Assembly: GCA_023079485.1 (NCBI GenBank)
Contig: CM041090.1
Coordinates: 6,446,519-6,510,518 of the forward strand
Length of the DNA: 64,000 nt
Source: Archilochus colubris
Taxonomy: Eukaryota > Chordata > Aves > Apodiformes > Trochilidae
Direction of reading: 5' to 3'
Each line of letters opens with the position of its first letter. Position 1 is the first letter of the stretch. The notes under the pieces were generated by a model. That model made no database searches, was not told the origin of the DNA, and worked only from the letters and a program-made list of their open reading frames with translations. This document shows positions 1 to 13,471 of the stretch, in pieces. Position numbers and translations under genes: made by a program.

Positions 1-3000
1 GCCTGGGCAAGCAAACTGTGTCATCACTGTGACACAGCAACTTCACTATTCTTGCATTTCAGATTAGTCTCCCTTGGGCAGAGAAATTTTTCTAAAAAAA
101 AATGATTTTGTTTCAGAACAATTATTCCACTGTCCTCAGATACGTGCAAAGAAAGGGTGCTTGGGACTGGGTGTTGAGGTAAGAGGTTTCTCTCTTCCTT
201 GCACAGGAAGTAGGAGAGGTTGGGCCTGATGGGCAGGATATTTGAGTTTTGCCCATCTGATCATGTGCCCTGTTCAGTGCCATAAGCAGAGGTTGTTTCT
301 CCTCCTGTTCCCACCCACCTCTGGTCTCCCAGGACTGCAATTCTGCAGCACTGGCTCTTTCTATAGACTTGCCCTGCACAAAAAGGTGTGGATAAGACAT
401 ATTATACAGACACAACGACTACCTGACAAAGCAAACATTGATTTTGTTTCAGTTTATATGTAATAAAAGGGAAGAAATTTGTTCCATTTTAATGTCATGA
501 AAGGGAGATGGCTGGATGCAGAGGGAAAAGAAAAAAAAAAAAAAGTCTGGGATAGAGAGCTATGGAATTAAGGCAAAGAAGAAGCAGGTCCCTGGAGTCT
601 GTATCTGAACACCATGGGTAGAAATCCAGTGACAACTTCAGAAAGGGCTTTGATTGCCCAAAGATCTCCATTTTGGTGGTGTCTGATGCTGCTTCTGTCA
701 GCTGGGGTTTGACGAGTTCCTCTCCCCAGCTTTTCCACAGGATGACAGTGAGAGCCATGGGTAACTCACATGAGGTGCAGCAGCCTCAGTCCCAGGAACC
801 ACTTTCATCAGTCCTGGTGTGGCTGTGAGAGGAGCACAGCTCATCAAATGCTTGCACTCAGATTTCCTGTCATCTCTGCACTCCAGAGAGGCCCAGAATT
901 GGCTGCTTAGAGTTTTTTTTTCCAGTTGCATCTCCCACTTGTCATCATGCATTTGTCATGGACTTTTCTAGAGACAAATATGGGCATATCCAAATTTTGA
1001 TAGTCCTATGCTTAATTCTGGTCCTGTTAAAATTAATATTAAAAATCCCGGTGGTTTCTCAAATGTGAGATTAAAGTACACAGCACAGGCAAGAGCATCC
1101 TGCAGAGCTGACACAGCAAACCACAACCTTGGCTCTCCCAGTGCTTGGCCCACTCTCAGAGTTATACAAGTTATATTTGCAGAAGCACAGTCATGCAGCT
1201 GATCTGATGGCCAGGATAAATCTGGTAGCTGTCACTACACTTTCCATTATGAGACCTGGTCTTGTAGGAGACTATCACACCATGACAGAATTTATGTACA
1301 AAGTGCTTCCTGTGACAGGAGATGAAAATGTGGGTGGTTTTATGATGGGTGAGCACCATGGAGCCTGGTTTTTATACAGTGCTGCAGTGTAGACAACCTC
1401 CTTTCCACTTTAACTATGCCTATGTTTTCATTTGTCCTTGCTCTTGATACTGTTCTGCTTCATGATCCTCCTGATCACTTTGTCATAAGATTAAATATCT
1501 TTCTTTTCAGCTGTCCAATGGGGAAAAAAAGCAAGGAGAGTGTTATATTTATTGGAACTTGCATGCCAAATTAAATCATTCGTTTTACCCAATGGTCACT
1601 GTCATTTAGCTTTTAGGCCCTGAGAGAAACAGGAGAGGGAAAAAGATCAAATCAAGTCAAACTGAATGAAGCCATATCAATATTTAAGTTCTCCACAAGC
1701 TGATGAAAAGAGACATTTGATTTTATGGGATCCGTAAATCACTGTATGTACTGTGTGATACATAGTATAGGAATGAATGCAAGATGACCATTTATGAATA
1801 AAAAACATGAAAACTGGATAAAAGTCCATCCAGGCATGCAAGGAGGGATGATTTGCAATGTGAATAAGTGAGGCTGCTCAATGGTCTTATAGGTTAAATC
1901 TCAAGTATTTCTAATTTTACAATTAATACCATATTTCTAATGCCAAAAAAAAGATCTGCTTCTGCTCTTTTAATATCACCATTTACACTGTGTTTGAGGA
2001 CCAATGTATTTATCTGAAAAGTCATCTACTAAAGAACCCTTTTTCTTTTGGTTCTCTCATTTATGATCTTTGTTATCCCTTTGGCAATATGCTATATGGG
2101 TTTTAATGCCATCCCTTGATCAGAATGCCCAGGATCCCAGGTGAAGACCCATCACACCACTGCTCAGTTGTCATTTCTCTGGGGTGTGCAAAAAACTTTC
2201 ACCTGTAATACAGCAGTACCTGTGAGGATAAAGATTGCAGAGGATGGGATATCTGTCACATGGAGATCCTCAGCAGATCTTGCTGCTACTTTCATATTCC
2301 TACAGTGTCAAGGAGGTGCTATTAATTACTCTTTACTCTTTATTTCTATTTTTTTTTTCTTCAAGTTTTGGACAAAATATTTGTACTAAACATAAATACT
2401 AAATATGTTAAGATGAAGCCCTATTACATGAAACCATTATAAATAATAGATTTTTCTTTAAATCCTTTGATTAAGAAGATTTACTTTAAAGCTTTCATGC
2501 ATCCTAGTTAAACAACATTTTTAACTTGCAGATCACACAAGCTGGTATACATGAATTGACTGCTGTGCTAGGAAATCCCATTAAAAATTCTTTTTGAACT
2601 GTAAAGCAACTTGTCAACACGTGTGTTCTCCTAGGAAGTGCTCACAGTGGCTTCTCTGGTGTTGCCCATTTCCTGCCAAATTCCAATCATGAAACAAAAC
2701 TGCTATGTTTGAAATCAATCATGGAGTTATTAACAAGAGTGGCCACTGTCAGGGTGTTCTACCTTACATTCCAGAAACTCTTACCTACTCTCTTCCTATC
2801 CCAAAGGATTGTTTCCATGCAGATGCCATTACTGCATCTTCACATGGGCTCTGGGGCACTGCCAGTGCTGCTAAAGCCAGGTAAAACAAAGGGGCTGTGC
2901 TGTAATAATCAGAAAGGTTATGGGCCACAGCCCAGCATCCCAGGAATGTGACAAAACCCCAGGATTGTCAGAGGAGCTGATCCCCTCGGGATGCTGCTGC

Positions 3001-5251
3001 CCTAAGTACCCAGACAGCAGAGCTCCTCACCCTGCAGATTCACTCTCACCCTGAGCTCTGACACCTTCATCTGCAGCCAGGCAAGGCACTCAGGTCTCTG
3101 TGTGTCTGACTCTGAGGGACTTCCCAAATCAGCCACTGTGGGACTGGGAACAGGTTCTTGGAGCCATGAATCATGATGTCGTGTTCGTTGTATGACAAGG
3201 CACATAAACACAGGAACTCGTGTCTTCCCTTGGAGAGAACTTACAGGGAGCATTTGATGCAATGATGAAGTTAGAAAGCACTGTGCTTAGTTTTCTGTCT
3301 CCTCTGCAGCACTGAAACCCTTTGACTGCAACTCCTCTGGTAATAAAGGGCCTATGATGAATTTTTTAACAGGATTCAGTTTTGCTACCACACTCAGCCA
3401 GGGCAGGAAAACAGAAAACCTTTATTTCTAAGCTCTTCATCCTTCAGATGGCATTGAATGGTGCTGCATGGATGAGCTGAAGAGGGGATGTGGCTCATTT
3501 CTGTTAGCACACAGTCCCCAGTGTCTTGTGCAGGACTGGGAACGCTGGTGTCTCCAGGGGCTGCTGATGTTCTCAAACAACCTTTCTGGCCACAGCATCC
3601 CTTGCATGCAAAAACCATGGAAACAAACTATCTAGAAATGCAGAAGTTAGGTCCTGCCTGAAAGCAGGCTTCTAGGATAGGGCTGCAGCTCTGGTAGGCA
3701 AGAGAAGAGCAACTGGCATCATCCAGACTGGTGCAGAGCATTGGGAATTGTGGAAAATGGATGGATGTTGTTGGAAATGGATGGTTTCAGTGGATGGACC
3801 TCTCAATGGTTGAAGAGTTGTCAGGATGGTCACACCTAAGATGTTGCAGTCAATAGTTTGGTGTCCCAGCGGGGATCAGGGACAAGAGGAATCCCCAAGG
3901 CTGAGGCAGGCAGCGCAGTCAGCAAGAGTCTGGAGGAAAGGCTGAGGATGAGAGCAGGGAGCAAATAAACTTCATGGTGGTTGCTTTGAGTGCTCCCCAG
4001 AAAGATTCCTTCTCCTTGGGCCTCTGAAAGCACAGGTAGTTTTGTGATTCTGCTTTTCAAGTGCCTGCCAAAATTTTAGCAGAAATTCTTCTCTTGAAAA
4101 CTGTGATATTAGCTTTGTGAGACAGGGAGCTGAATGGTACTCAGATGGAAACGGAGGAGCTCAGAAAATGCACAGCATTAATGACAGAAGAAAGACAAGT
4201 CTTGGGAAAACCTACCCCATTCAGTGTGTTTAAATAGACACATTCAAGCCAAGATGGTGATTCTGAATGAAGAGCAAAGCTCAAAATGCTGCAGGGTGTA
4301 CATCTCTCTCCAGACAGATAATGCCACTGAAAATGTGTTTCTTCCAGTGTGTGGGAGAGCAGAGTGAAGGGATACAATTTTATCTTCTTTTCAATTAGAA
4401 TTATCTAGAATCAGCTATTTTCTTCCTTCAAATCTCTCAGTCATTCTGATGTACTTTTTCAAGTGTGAGAGACAGAGCCCACAGGACTTGGCTACATTCC
4501 ATCATTTGCCTTCATCTTTCTCAGAAACCCAAAGCAAGAACCCTGGATCTTCACTCAGCTTATCACTTCCCAAACTGCAAGAGAGTTCAGTCTGTTTCTA
4601 AGAGCTTTCTAAGATCTTTCTGAACAGCTTCTGCTCCTGCAGCAGTGGGCTGAGCTCAGCAGAGGGTAAGGATGCTGAGGGCTTTGTGGTGCCAGCCCCC
4701 CAGCTGCTGCAGAACTCAGCATGCAGGGCAGGCAGCCAGGTTCCAGCTCAAGTGAAGTGCCAGGTGTCCCTGGAATAACACCCAACATTTGGTGGGAAGA
4801 GTGGGGCTGACACCAATGACACCCAGGCAGAACAGTTCCAATGGGCTGGCGACCAATAACCTCAGGCTGGAGTTCCCTGGGCACTGAATCACACCTTGGT
4901 ACTGGATAAAAGTCACCTCCACCAGATGCAAATTCTTAAAAAAGAATTAAAACATTCTACCCATTCAACTCTGTGATAATTTCCTTTGGTTTGGGGTTTT
5001 TTTTAGGAAGAGGAGTCAATACATTTCATGCCATGTCTCTCCTTCTAAACCTTGAACTGACAGGAATCAGAACCCTGGCTCTGAACACAGTACTTGAGCT
5101 TGGCTTTTGGCAGAAATCTGTGTTTATACAAGCTGATTTATAGAAGAGATTATAAAGCAATACACACACCCAGTAGCAGCAAATTTGATATCATGAGCTA
5201 AATTCCATCTGTACTGGTGGTCTACAGGAAGACATTGTTCCAACATCCAAA
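1..5251. other. Intergenic DNA, no gene seen
   Basis: All open frames here are short and chance-like, and none shows a recognisable domain or a splice-flanked exon. No CR1 tail, LTR end or tandem array was noticed. The longest suggestive frame (1129-1392, +) matches no family that I know. Exons of unknown genes too short to recognise by eye could be missed. Confidence 0.5.
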
Positions 5252-5271
5252 ACATATATATATATATATAA
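5252..5271. repeat. (TA)n microsatellite
   Basis: A short run of alternating T and A follows the word 'aaaaca', about 20 bp long. It is a simple repeat with no visible function. Confidence 0.8.
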
Positions 5272-5900
5272 ATATCCAGTGTTTCCCAAAGGTGATCCCA
5301 GTGCCTGTAATGTGACAAAGACAGGCAGCTGTTGATCGACACAGCCTGGGACACAGGGGTATTTTCAGCTGAAGTCTTGGTGACAGATTACTAAAATAAC
5401 AGCCTACAAATAATGTCTTCACAAGGTGAGCATGACCTTAGATAACTGGCTTTTTGTGAATAAAATATTCTTAAAAGACTTATCCAAATACACACAGCAT
5501 TAATTCTTTCCCCTGTGAAGGAATCAACTCACTTAAAAACTCTCAGAGTACAACTTGCATCTGGTGCTGTACCTTAATGACTTCCAGCTAATTAAGCTGG
5601 TTTGCACATAAAAAAGCCTTCCCTCTTCTCTCTCTCCACTCCCCACAAATCAACCAGTTCAAGTGCTATACAAGTGAATCAGCATTATTGCAAAATATAT
5701 TAAATATATTCAACTTCATGGGCTCTCAATGGGAAGCCTGATTTGCTGGAGAGATTGATTCCTCAACAGCACAGAGAACAGAGGAGGATTTGGGGTCTCT
5801 TGGGCATCTTCAGTCAGAAGACACTTACTGGTTCAGGTCAGAACACAGTAGTTGTGTTTTGCTGGAGGTGAGGGTACCAGGATTGCTTTTGCACAGACTT
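5272..5900. other. Intergenic DNA, nothing recognised
   Basis: This is AT-rich unique-looking sequence. No repeat end, exon or tandem structure was seen in it. Confidence 0.4.
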
Positions 5901-5907
5901 CAGGCAG

Positions 5908-6600
5908 CTGTACCATTTCCTTAGCCTGTATCCAGGGCTAAAAAGAAGCATCTCAACCTCTCCCACCCCATGGACTCTCCCTAGCCAAGGGGGGAAATTC
6001 AGGAAGAAGAGAGAAGCCCCGTGGGTTAAAAACAGATTAAATTAAGCAAAAGTTTAAGAAGATTAAATTACAAAACTAATACAAACATAAAGCATGATAA
6101 GCTTATACTCAGCCTAATCCTCAGGAACAGCAGAAGGTCCTCCAGGCCAAGCACACCAGGAAACAGAACTCTCCCCCTTCCCCATCCCTCCTCTTTTATA
6201 ATGAGGATGAGGTAAGGGATGTGGGGTACACCTGGTATCCAGCTGGGCTCAGCTGCCCTGACTCCAGCTCCCAGCTGGTTTGGGGCTGCCAATGCCCTCC
6301 CTGGTGTCCTGGGATCCTGTCCCAGGGGAATGGGAAGAGTGGTGAGATGGTGGTACCCTGACTGTTCAGCCACAGCACAGCCCTACCAAGAGGAGTAATG
6401 TCTGAAATTATCTCCAAGTTATTGGGGTGTGGAACTCTCAGAGTCTTTGTCTTCACCCAGGAGGTTTTAGGTGGATTTTCTCCTCCTCTTCCCAAAATGG
6501 GAGAGGGGGAGTGAGCAGCTGAGGGCTCCTTTGTGCCTGCTCAGCCTAAGCCACCAAACCCATTCATGACCCAGTCTCCCCTAACCCTCTAAAAATAGTT
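5908..6600 (-). mobile_element. Possible degraded LTR-like segment (boundaries unproven)
   Basis: Read on the minus strand, this GC-richer block has a good TATA-like box (TATAAAAG near 6191-6200). It is followed by a purine-rich stretch and an AT-rich stretch, a layout that resembles avian LTRs. I could not find paired TG...CA ends with a flanking duplication, so the call is only a suspicion. It may be ordinary intergenic sequence. Confidence 0.2.
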
Positions 6601-6680
6601 CCCCTGGTCCCCATGTAAGTCCAACATTCCATCCCCAATGTTAACCCCTGCATGTCCCAGTTCTAACCCCTGCATATCCC

Positions 6681-6742
6681 TTCCAGGGACATAAATAATA
6701 TAATATATAATAATATAAATTCCAGGGGCATAAATAATATAG
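6681..6742. repeat. 39-bp imperfect tandem duplication, AT-rich
   Basis: The word 'ttccaggg(a/g)cataaataatata' occurs at 6681 and again at 6720, so a unit of about 39 bp is duplicated. The space between the copies is filled with TAATATA repeats. This is a local slippage or duplication product. Confidence 0.7.
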
Positions 6743-9700
6743 GGTGGGTTAATGAAGGAAAGCACCTTTTCAAAGAATCCTGTTTCCATAGGTATGTTTA
6801 TAGATGGATTCCTGTTGAAAGCTCCCAGCTGGGGCATTCTTTGGCTGTAAGCTGTATTTATGTGCAGTTTTGGTAATCCCCAGGCTGCCTGAAGTCTTTA
6901 GAACCACTTTGTCTCTGCAGACAAGTCCTTGTAAAATAATCTCCTCCTCAAAGGATTAAGCTCCCTGGCTGTAAGCCATGAGAAACTTCATAAAACAATT
7001 CATAAGAAGAATATAGCCTTCTGCTTCTGCCTTTTCCTGGCTAGACTTTTACGCAATATAACCTTTTAATGACCATATTCCATTTTTTAACTTGACTTCG
7101 GAGATAGAGGGAAAAACTAAGAAGAAAAAAGTTTAAAAGCTCCATTATTAATGATACGCCTTTTGCACATGGTACAGCTAAATTAGTGACATTGTGCAGC
7201 TAAATTAATTGCTGCAGCAAATTACTAGTGAAGATTGATCAAGGATTGTGTTTTGTTGGTTTGGTTTTTAATTGTGAAGTTCTCTGCTCTCTGATACAAC
7301 CCAACACGTAACTCCCAGAGGGAGTTGAGTGAATTTGGGAATTGTCAAGTGCCCAGATCTCTAATGCCCACCAATTTCTGATTTCAAATCACTTCCAGTC
7401 CTTAACAGATCACATTCCAGTGTCTGAGAGAGTGTCCTCCCTCTAGGAAATGTGTGACCAAAGAACAGATTCTCGCTCCTGTTACCCAGCCACAGTGCTG
7501 CCCTCACACCTCTGCTGCAGGGTGATCATTGCGGGTTGGAAATTGTTTTGGATGCAGGTTCTGGGGAGAGAGGAAGCCAGTCTGTAATGCCAGCTGCTCT
7601 TACCAGTGGGACTGAAGGCTTCAGCATCTCCCAGTGTTTTCTTGTATCTTCCTTTCAGCTTCTCTTATCAAAAGAGCCTTCAGTAGTTTACTGATAAGAA
7701 AAAGTTCAGGTGTTCAGTTAGCTAAATGCCAGTTTATCCCAGTCTTGAGTGGCAAGGAAACATTACCTGTGCCAAGAACACAGGCATCTCTAATATGATT
7801 AGATGCATTAGTGTCTCTCTGGATTAATTACCAGAAATTCTTGGACTGGGTTTGGCAGAGAGGCACTCTAGAAGAACCACAAAAATATCTTTCCTGAGAA
7901 TAGTGGAACATCTCTGGGTGACGTATTTCTTTCTTTCCATTCCTACCCCCTCATCCCTGTCTCTAAATCCTTTCAGCCTTAACAGTGTCAATTCTTCAAT
8001 GTTAAAAATTACTGGTCCTTGCTAAGGTAGTTTACATTTAGAGCAAAAGCAGTCATACTCCCATGGTTTTTGCTGCTTCTTTTTGCCTACCTGTAAATTA
8101 TTTCCTGCTATCTTAGTCACTACACAGCTAAATCTCAGGAGGCAGCACAGAAGAAGTTCCCTGCAGTGCTCCCCTCCAAGGGCTGTTTCTTTAGCTTGTC
8201 CTGGTCCTGGAAATCCAAAAGACAGAGTGTTCCTCCTGAGAGGTGTGGGACAGAGGAGGACTGGGAGCACTGGTCCTGCTGCCCGTGGGCTGGGCTGCTG
8301 GGCACAGGGACCTCCCCAGCTCTGCACTGGACTCTGCATCCAGAGCTCTTTTTTGTTGGCTCCTCAGCACCAGGAACGGGATGTGCTCAGCTCTGTGAGG
8401 CTGAACTGGCCCCTGGGCAGGCAGGAAAACTCACCCCAAAAGTCTGCAAGCTCCATTTTATGGGCTCATCTCTATGCAGACTTCTGCCTGTCCCTGCAAA
8501 CCATCCATCCACACACAAAATAAATCTTGCATAATGATTTTCTGTGCTGTGTTGACATAAATGCAGTAAGTTGCTATCCAGCTTTATTTTTCCCTGTAGC
8601 CACTCATTTCCCAGTTTAGGGCTTTGAAGTACAACTTCTGAATAGCTCTACTGCAGAGCTGTTAGTATTGGACTTTTCTGTCATTTAATTTAATGCTACC
8701 CAGTACTTCCCATTTTTCCACGTTCACCTCTCTCACATACATGAGTGACTCCCCCTGACTTTGGTCTTACAGCTTTTGAAATAGGCACCATTAAATGGGT
8801 CCTGTCATCAGATTTACTCCTTGCAGTTTGTCCCCGGGGATTGTAGAAATGAAATTTTCAGTTTTATAGCACCTAGAATTTGGTGGGCCTTCAGTGTATC
8901 CTGTGCTCCCCCTTGTTTTTCAGCAGGTGAAGGGCACATAAAGCCTCCATATGATTTTTTTACTTTTGGATTATTAGAAGTCCACAGAGAAGCTAAACCA
9001 AAACTTCAAAGGGCCTTATAATAATGGATAAGACACAGCCAATGCATAATGTAGATACATGAAGCAGAAATAAGGACCTGTAGCACTATTGTAAACAATC
9101 TGACACCAGTAGTGCAATAAAATGAGGCAGAAGTAAAAGTGTTATTTATCTAAACAAACTGGAAAAAGAGAGAAAAAATATAACAGCCATAATTTTGTAA
9201 CACTATGACAAGAAGTTAATATGCCTTTTGCAAGAAGGCAAAATGAAGGAAATATATATTAGTGCATACTTATATGCATCCACCCAAATATATGTTTTTA
9301 TGAAACTGTAGTAGCTTCAATACAAATTTGTCTTTGGTTTGGGGTGGTTTTTTTCCTTACTCTTTCTCACATGCTAAAGTACACAGTTCAGTGTATGCTG
9401 AATGTCAAGTCCATGGTGTTTGGGTATTTACAGCTTGATATCTACTGATGCTTTTTTATCTTTGACCCCAGGACTCATAAATTTGTATGGCATCAGTTCA
9501 ACCCTCTGATATGTGCCTTATATCCCTCAGCATCAAAGAGAAATTGGCAGTGAGAGCAAGGAGACAACAGGCTCTGTTCTGGCTGATGCCTCTCCTGCAC
9601 TCCCAGGGAAGACTGCAATATATTGTGAGCCCTGTGGATGTCACAAGCTAAGCAACTCTGACAAGGAAAAACATAGCAACAACCTGACATTAATTTTATG

Positions 9701-11840
9701 AAGCCACTGGTCATGTTCATCTTTCAGCTTTGTGGAAACACAGAGAAATATCAAACAGCTTTCATCTGGCTGCTGAGGAATAATTAATAAGCTTGAAAGA
9801 GACAACAAGAGGATGACAGGCTAGACTAAAGCTATTTCTTTAAGATCCTCTGTGCCTCAATGTCAGTGTGAAGGTGGGAAATACTTTGTGTGCTCAGACA
9901 AACCAGTCCTGCTTGTAGGCAGAGCTGACCTCCAAGAGCTTGTAAAGCAGCTCAGCCCTGAAAATAGAGATCAAAACAAGTTTTCCATGGGAAAGATCAA
10001 GATCAGCAAACTAACTGCTGTCTTGGGAACAAGCACACTGCAAAGGCATCACAGCATCTCAGTCAGGTTGATGGAACTCTGGATGTCAGTCCTTGCTTCC
10101 AGCTGTTGTTGGCACAACCATCTGGCAACAGGAGCAGTCCCATGAATCCCCAGGGGTGTAAAAACTCCCAAACTCCAAGGCTGTAAGAAACTTCCAACAT
10201 CTGGACTGGGTTTAGGTTTGGATAAGTGAGACACTAGTCCTCCACCCCTGCCTCTGGCCTGGAAGGAATTTGTGCACTTAACAAGTCTGTTTTCCTCTCC
10301 CAAAGCTGGCACAAGACAACCACAAAGCACTGCAAGCATCATGCTGCAAAGTCAGTCCCTGTTCCTCCTACTGAGTTCTCTGCATTCGAGTCCTTTCCTT
10401 TCTTCTCCTCCTGCTCTCCTTAAAGCCCAGAGTTACATTTACTGATCAGCTTCCCACCAGATGTGGGCAGCTCTGCCACCAGGAGAGCCCAGGGGCAGAG
10501 ACACCATCCAGAGAACACCTTTGGCATAATGTGTTTATTCTAAGCAATAATAGAGCAACTGAAACAACTTTGGGGTTTTAGAACTTTTTTGAGACTAGGA
10601 AACTAATATTTTTCTTACATGGGACTGGAAAAAACAAGCAAAAGCTGCAGGAATAATTTTTAAGATGTGTGGTTTGGAATAGATCTTCCTAATGTCTAAT
10701 ATCCTTCTTTGTCAATTGTGAATGCTTATCTTAGCTTTTCTTGGCACTTCACAGGTGATAATTTTATTTAAAGGGATTCAGCATTTTCTTACTAATAATT
10801 CTTGTGTTTATTTCTCACCAGAGTTTAAAATCAAAGCAGGAAGATGCAGCCAAAACAAATCACTGTGACATTCAGGGTAGTGAATTTCTTTGCCTTTTAA
10901 CTGTATGCAGCTGGGCCCAGGGCTCCACATGGAATTCACCCAGACTGTGACTCTCCAGCAAGGTGGCCTATAAAGCAAAAAGTGCAGGAAATCACACAAA
11001 GCAGCAGAATCCCCATGGGCTAGTGACAGAGGGGTTGGGCAAGTGCTGCAGGAATCACCTGAAGGATGAACCCAAATTCCACTGGATCTGTGGTGTTTGT
11101 GCTGAGGGCCATTCCCAGAGCCTCACCCTTACAGCTGCCAGAAACTTCCTGCTAAGTTCTTCTGCAATATTACTATCTCTTCACAGACATTTAGGGAAGG
11201 TTCTCTTTAGGCAAAGGGTCTTTCTGAAAGGGCTGGTTTGTTCATGAGAGAGAGAAATGCTCACAGCTCCTGATTTCTTTGTGTGAAAGATAAGTACAGG
11301 TTTTTATTTTCCTAAGTGCTCCTCTAAGGCTTTTGGTTTTATGAATGAAGCTCATTAGTCATATCTTTTTTTTTTTTTTTTTTTTCCCCAATACCAGCTA
11401 CATTATTACTGCCAAACTTAATCTGCATCAGTGCTTAGGATGCAGGCAAATAACACAAGTATGGCAAACAGTATTTTTTCTATACCTTACTTTCTATTTT
11501 AATAGAAAACACAATGAGTGCTACCACGTAGGAGTGTAAAATTCCTTGGGTAAAGCAACCCCATACTGCACCTTGCTATTGCTCAGCAGAAGAATCCATC
11601 AGCTGGGTAAATGGCTCAGGACAGAGTTTCAGCAGTGGGGCAACATTGCCACCCTGTGTTCTGCGCTGAGAATTGGGTTTGTGGTGTCAGTACAGTCATA
11701 CTTTCTGGGCTATTTTAGAGAAATGCAAAATATTAAGCCAATATCTCCCCCCAACATTTTTTTATTATTATTACTGTGGGCTTAGGTACCAGGAAAGAGT
11801 GCCACCAGCATTTTGGCAGTGATGCTCTGCAAGCTGGTGT
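6743..11840. other. Intergenic DNA, no gene seen
   Basis: About 5 kb without a supported exon, RNA gene or repeat boundary. The longest open frames (8022-8523, both strands) overlap on opposite strands and have no domain; I take them as chance. Confidence 0.4.
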
Positions 11841-11899
11841 TGGCTGGACAGGTGGATTTGATGATCTCAAAAATCTTTTGAAACCTTAGTGGTTCTAGA
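11841..11899 (+). mobile_element. CR1 LINE 3'-end fragment (old)
   Basis: The stretch reads like the CR1 3' tail (ggctgga...tttgatgatctcaaa...cttttgaaacct...ggttctaga) with many substitutions. Only about 60 bp can be matched, which is typical of a severely 5'-truncated, ancient CR1 insertion. Confidence 0.55.
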
Positions 11900-12779
11900 A
11901 GTACCACACTGATCTTTTAATCCAACTGCCCAAGCAAAATCACATATTTACTCCTACCCCTTTAAGCTTCCTTGTCTAAAAGAAAAAAACCTTTTTAGTT
12001 GGTGACCTTTCTCTCCCCCTCTGTCACTTGTCCCTTGAGACCCAGCCAGGGAGCAGCACTTGGGATCTCACTGGACTGCTGTTCATATGGGACACAACTT
12101 AAGTTCAAATTAATTATCCCAGAACTAAGCAGAAAGCTGAAGATCTGAAATAGGCAAGGTTTTGATTTTTTTTCTAAAAATGCTGTCTTTAGTATTTTTG
12201 CTAAAGATGTCAAGCAGAATCTTTCTTAGAGTAGCCCAAATGAGATCCCATTCCAGCTGCAGTGGGACTAATAAATCATAAATTGTTGCCTTTATGCATA
12301 AGTGATATTTTCAATAATCTTTGACACACTTCAGTCTTTCAGAGGGGTTAGGTCTTGGCTGTGATGCTGATCCCAGTACTAACAGAGTTCCCAATCCATC
12401 TACCTTTGCCTTTCAACAGGATGAAAATGTCTTTTTTTCTCTTGATGAAGAAGGCTAAACCTTAAAAATAGAACCTCAGTGCAATCAAAATACAGCAGTC
12501 TGAATGCATATTGTGTTCTTCCATTTTTCACTTGGAAGAACTAAAAAAGCACATAAATGTATGGCAACTGTAATGGATAAAATAATAAAAAGGGGGGGAG
12601 GGAAGTATTTTTTGCATAATCCCTATTGATTGAAAGGTAGAGAGATACATCAGAGCATTCATGCCACAGATGCAAACAGCAAATATGTATGTGTACCAAC
12701 TGTGAAAACCAAATACAGGGGGGTTTTCAGGTCCATTTACTGACTGCACTCAGTCAGACATCCCAGACAAGGTCACTGA

Positions 12780-13287
12780 AGCTGCAGCCCCCCCTGGGCT
12801 CTGCTCCTGTCAGACCCCACCTGGAGTTCTGGGTCCAGTTCTGGAGTCCCCAGCATCAGAAGGACACAGAGCTCCTGGAAGGTGTCCAGAGCAGAGCCAC
12901 TGAAATGCTCAGAGGGCTGAGCAGCTCCCTGGGAATCCAGGCTGAGGGACTGGGGTTGTTGAGCCTGGAGAAGAGGAGGCTCTCAGGTGAGCTCAGAGCA
13001 ACCTTCCAATATCTGAAGGGGCTACAAGAAAGCTGGGGGAGGGCTTTGGACAAGGGGGGGTAGGGAGAGGAGAAGGGGAAATGGTTTCCAAGTGGGAGAG
13101 GGGAGATGGAGGTTGGAGATGAGGAAGAAATTCTTTGGGGTGAGGGTGGTGGAGTCCCCATCCCTGGAAGCGTTGAAAAGGCATTTGGAGCTGTTCCTTA
13201 AGGCCATGGGTTACGAGTTGGCTGTGGTGTTGGTGCAAGGTTGGGCTGGAGGAGCTTGGAGGTCTCTTCCAAGCTCAGCATTCTGTG
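12780..13287 (+). mobile_element. CR1 LINE 3' fragment, older subfamily
   Basis: The sequence carries the degraded 3' end of CR1 ORF2: phrases equivalent to 'EFWVQFWSPQHQKD', 'LEGVQSRATEML', 'LGLLSLEKRRLSGEL' and 'VRVVESPSLEAL' appear across shifted frames, followed by the CR1 3' untranslated tail ending 'cattctgtg'. Frames are broken by indels, so the copy is dead. It is more diverged than the 14.7-kb and 40-kb copies. Confidence 0.85.
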
Positions 13288-13305
13288 CTGAGCCCCTGTG
13301 CCAGG

Positions 13306-13471
13306 TTTCCCAGGGAAGCTGTGGCTGCCCCATCCCTGGCAGTGTCTCAGGTCAGGTTGGATGGGGCTTGGAGCAACCTGGGCTGGTGGGAGGTGTCCCT
13401 GCCCATGCAGGGGTTGGAACTGGGGGAGCTTTAAGGGCCCTGCCAACCCAAAGCAGTCTGTGAGTCTATGA
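13306..13471 (+). mobile_element. Second CR1 3' tail, different subfamily
   Basis: Immediately after the previous CR1 end, a second CR1 3' tail begins (caggttggatggggctt...gagcaacctgggctggtgg...gtgtccctgcccatgcagg...gagtctatga). Its wording differs from the first tail, so it is an independent insertion of another CR1 subfamily in the same orientation. Confidence 0.75.

Noticed and set aside
1129..1392. 87-codon plus-strand frame
   Set aside because: No known family, no splice-site support and no promoter or poly(A) context; a frame of this length is expected by chance.
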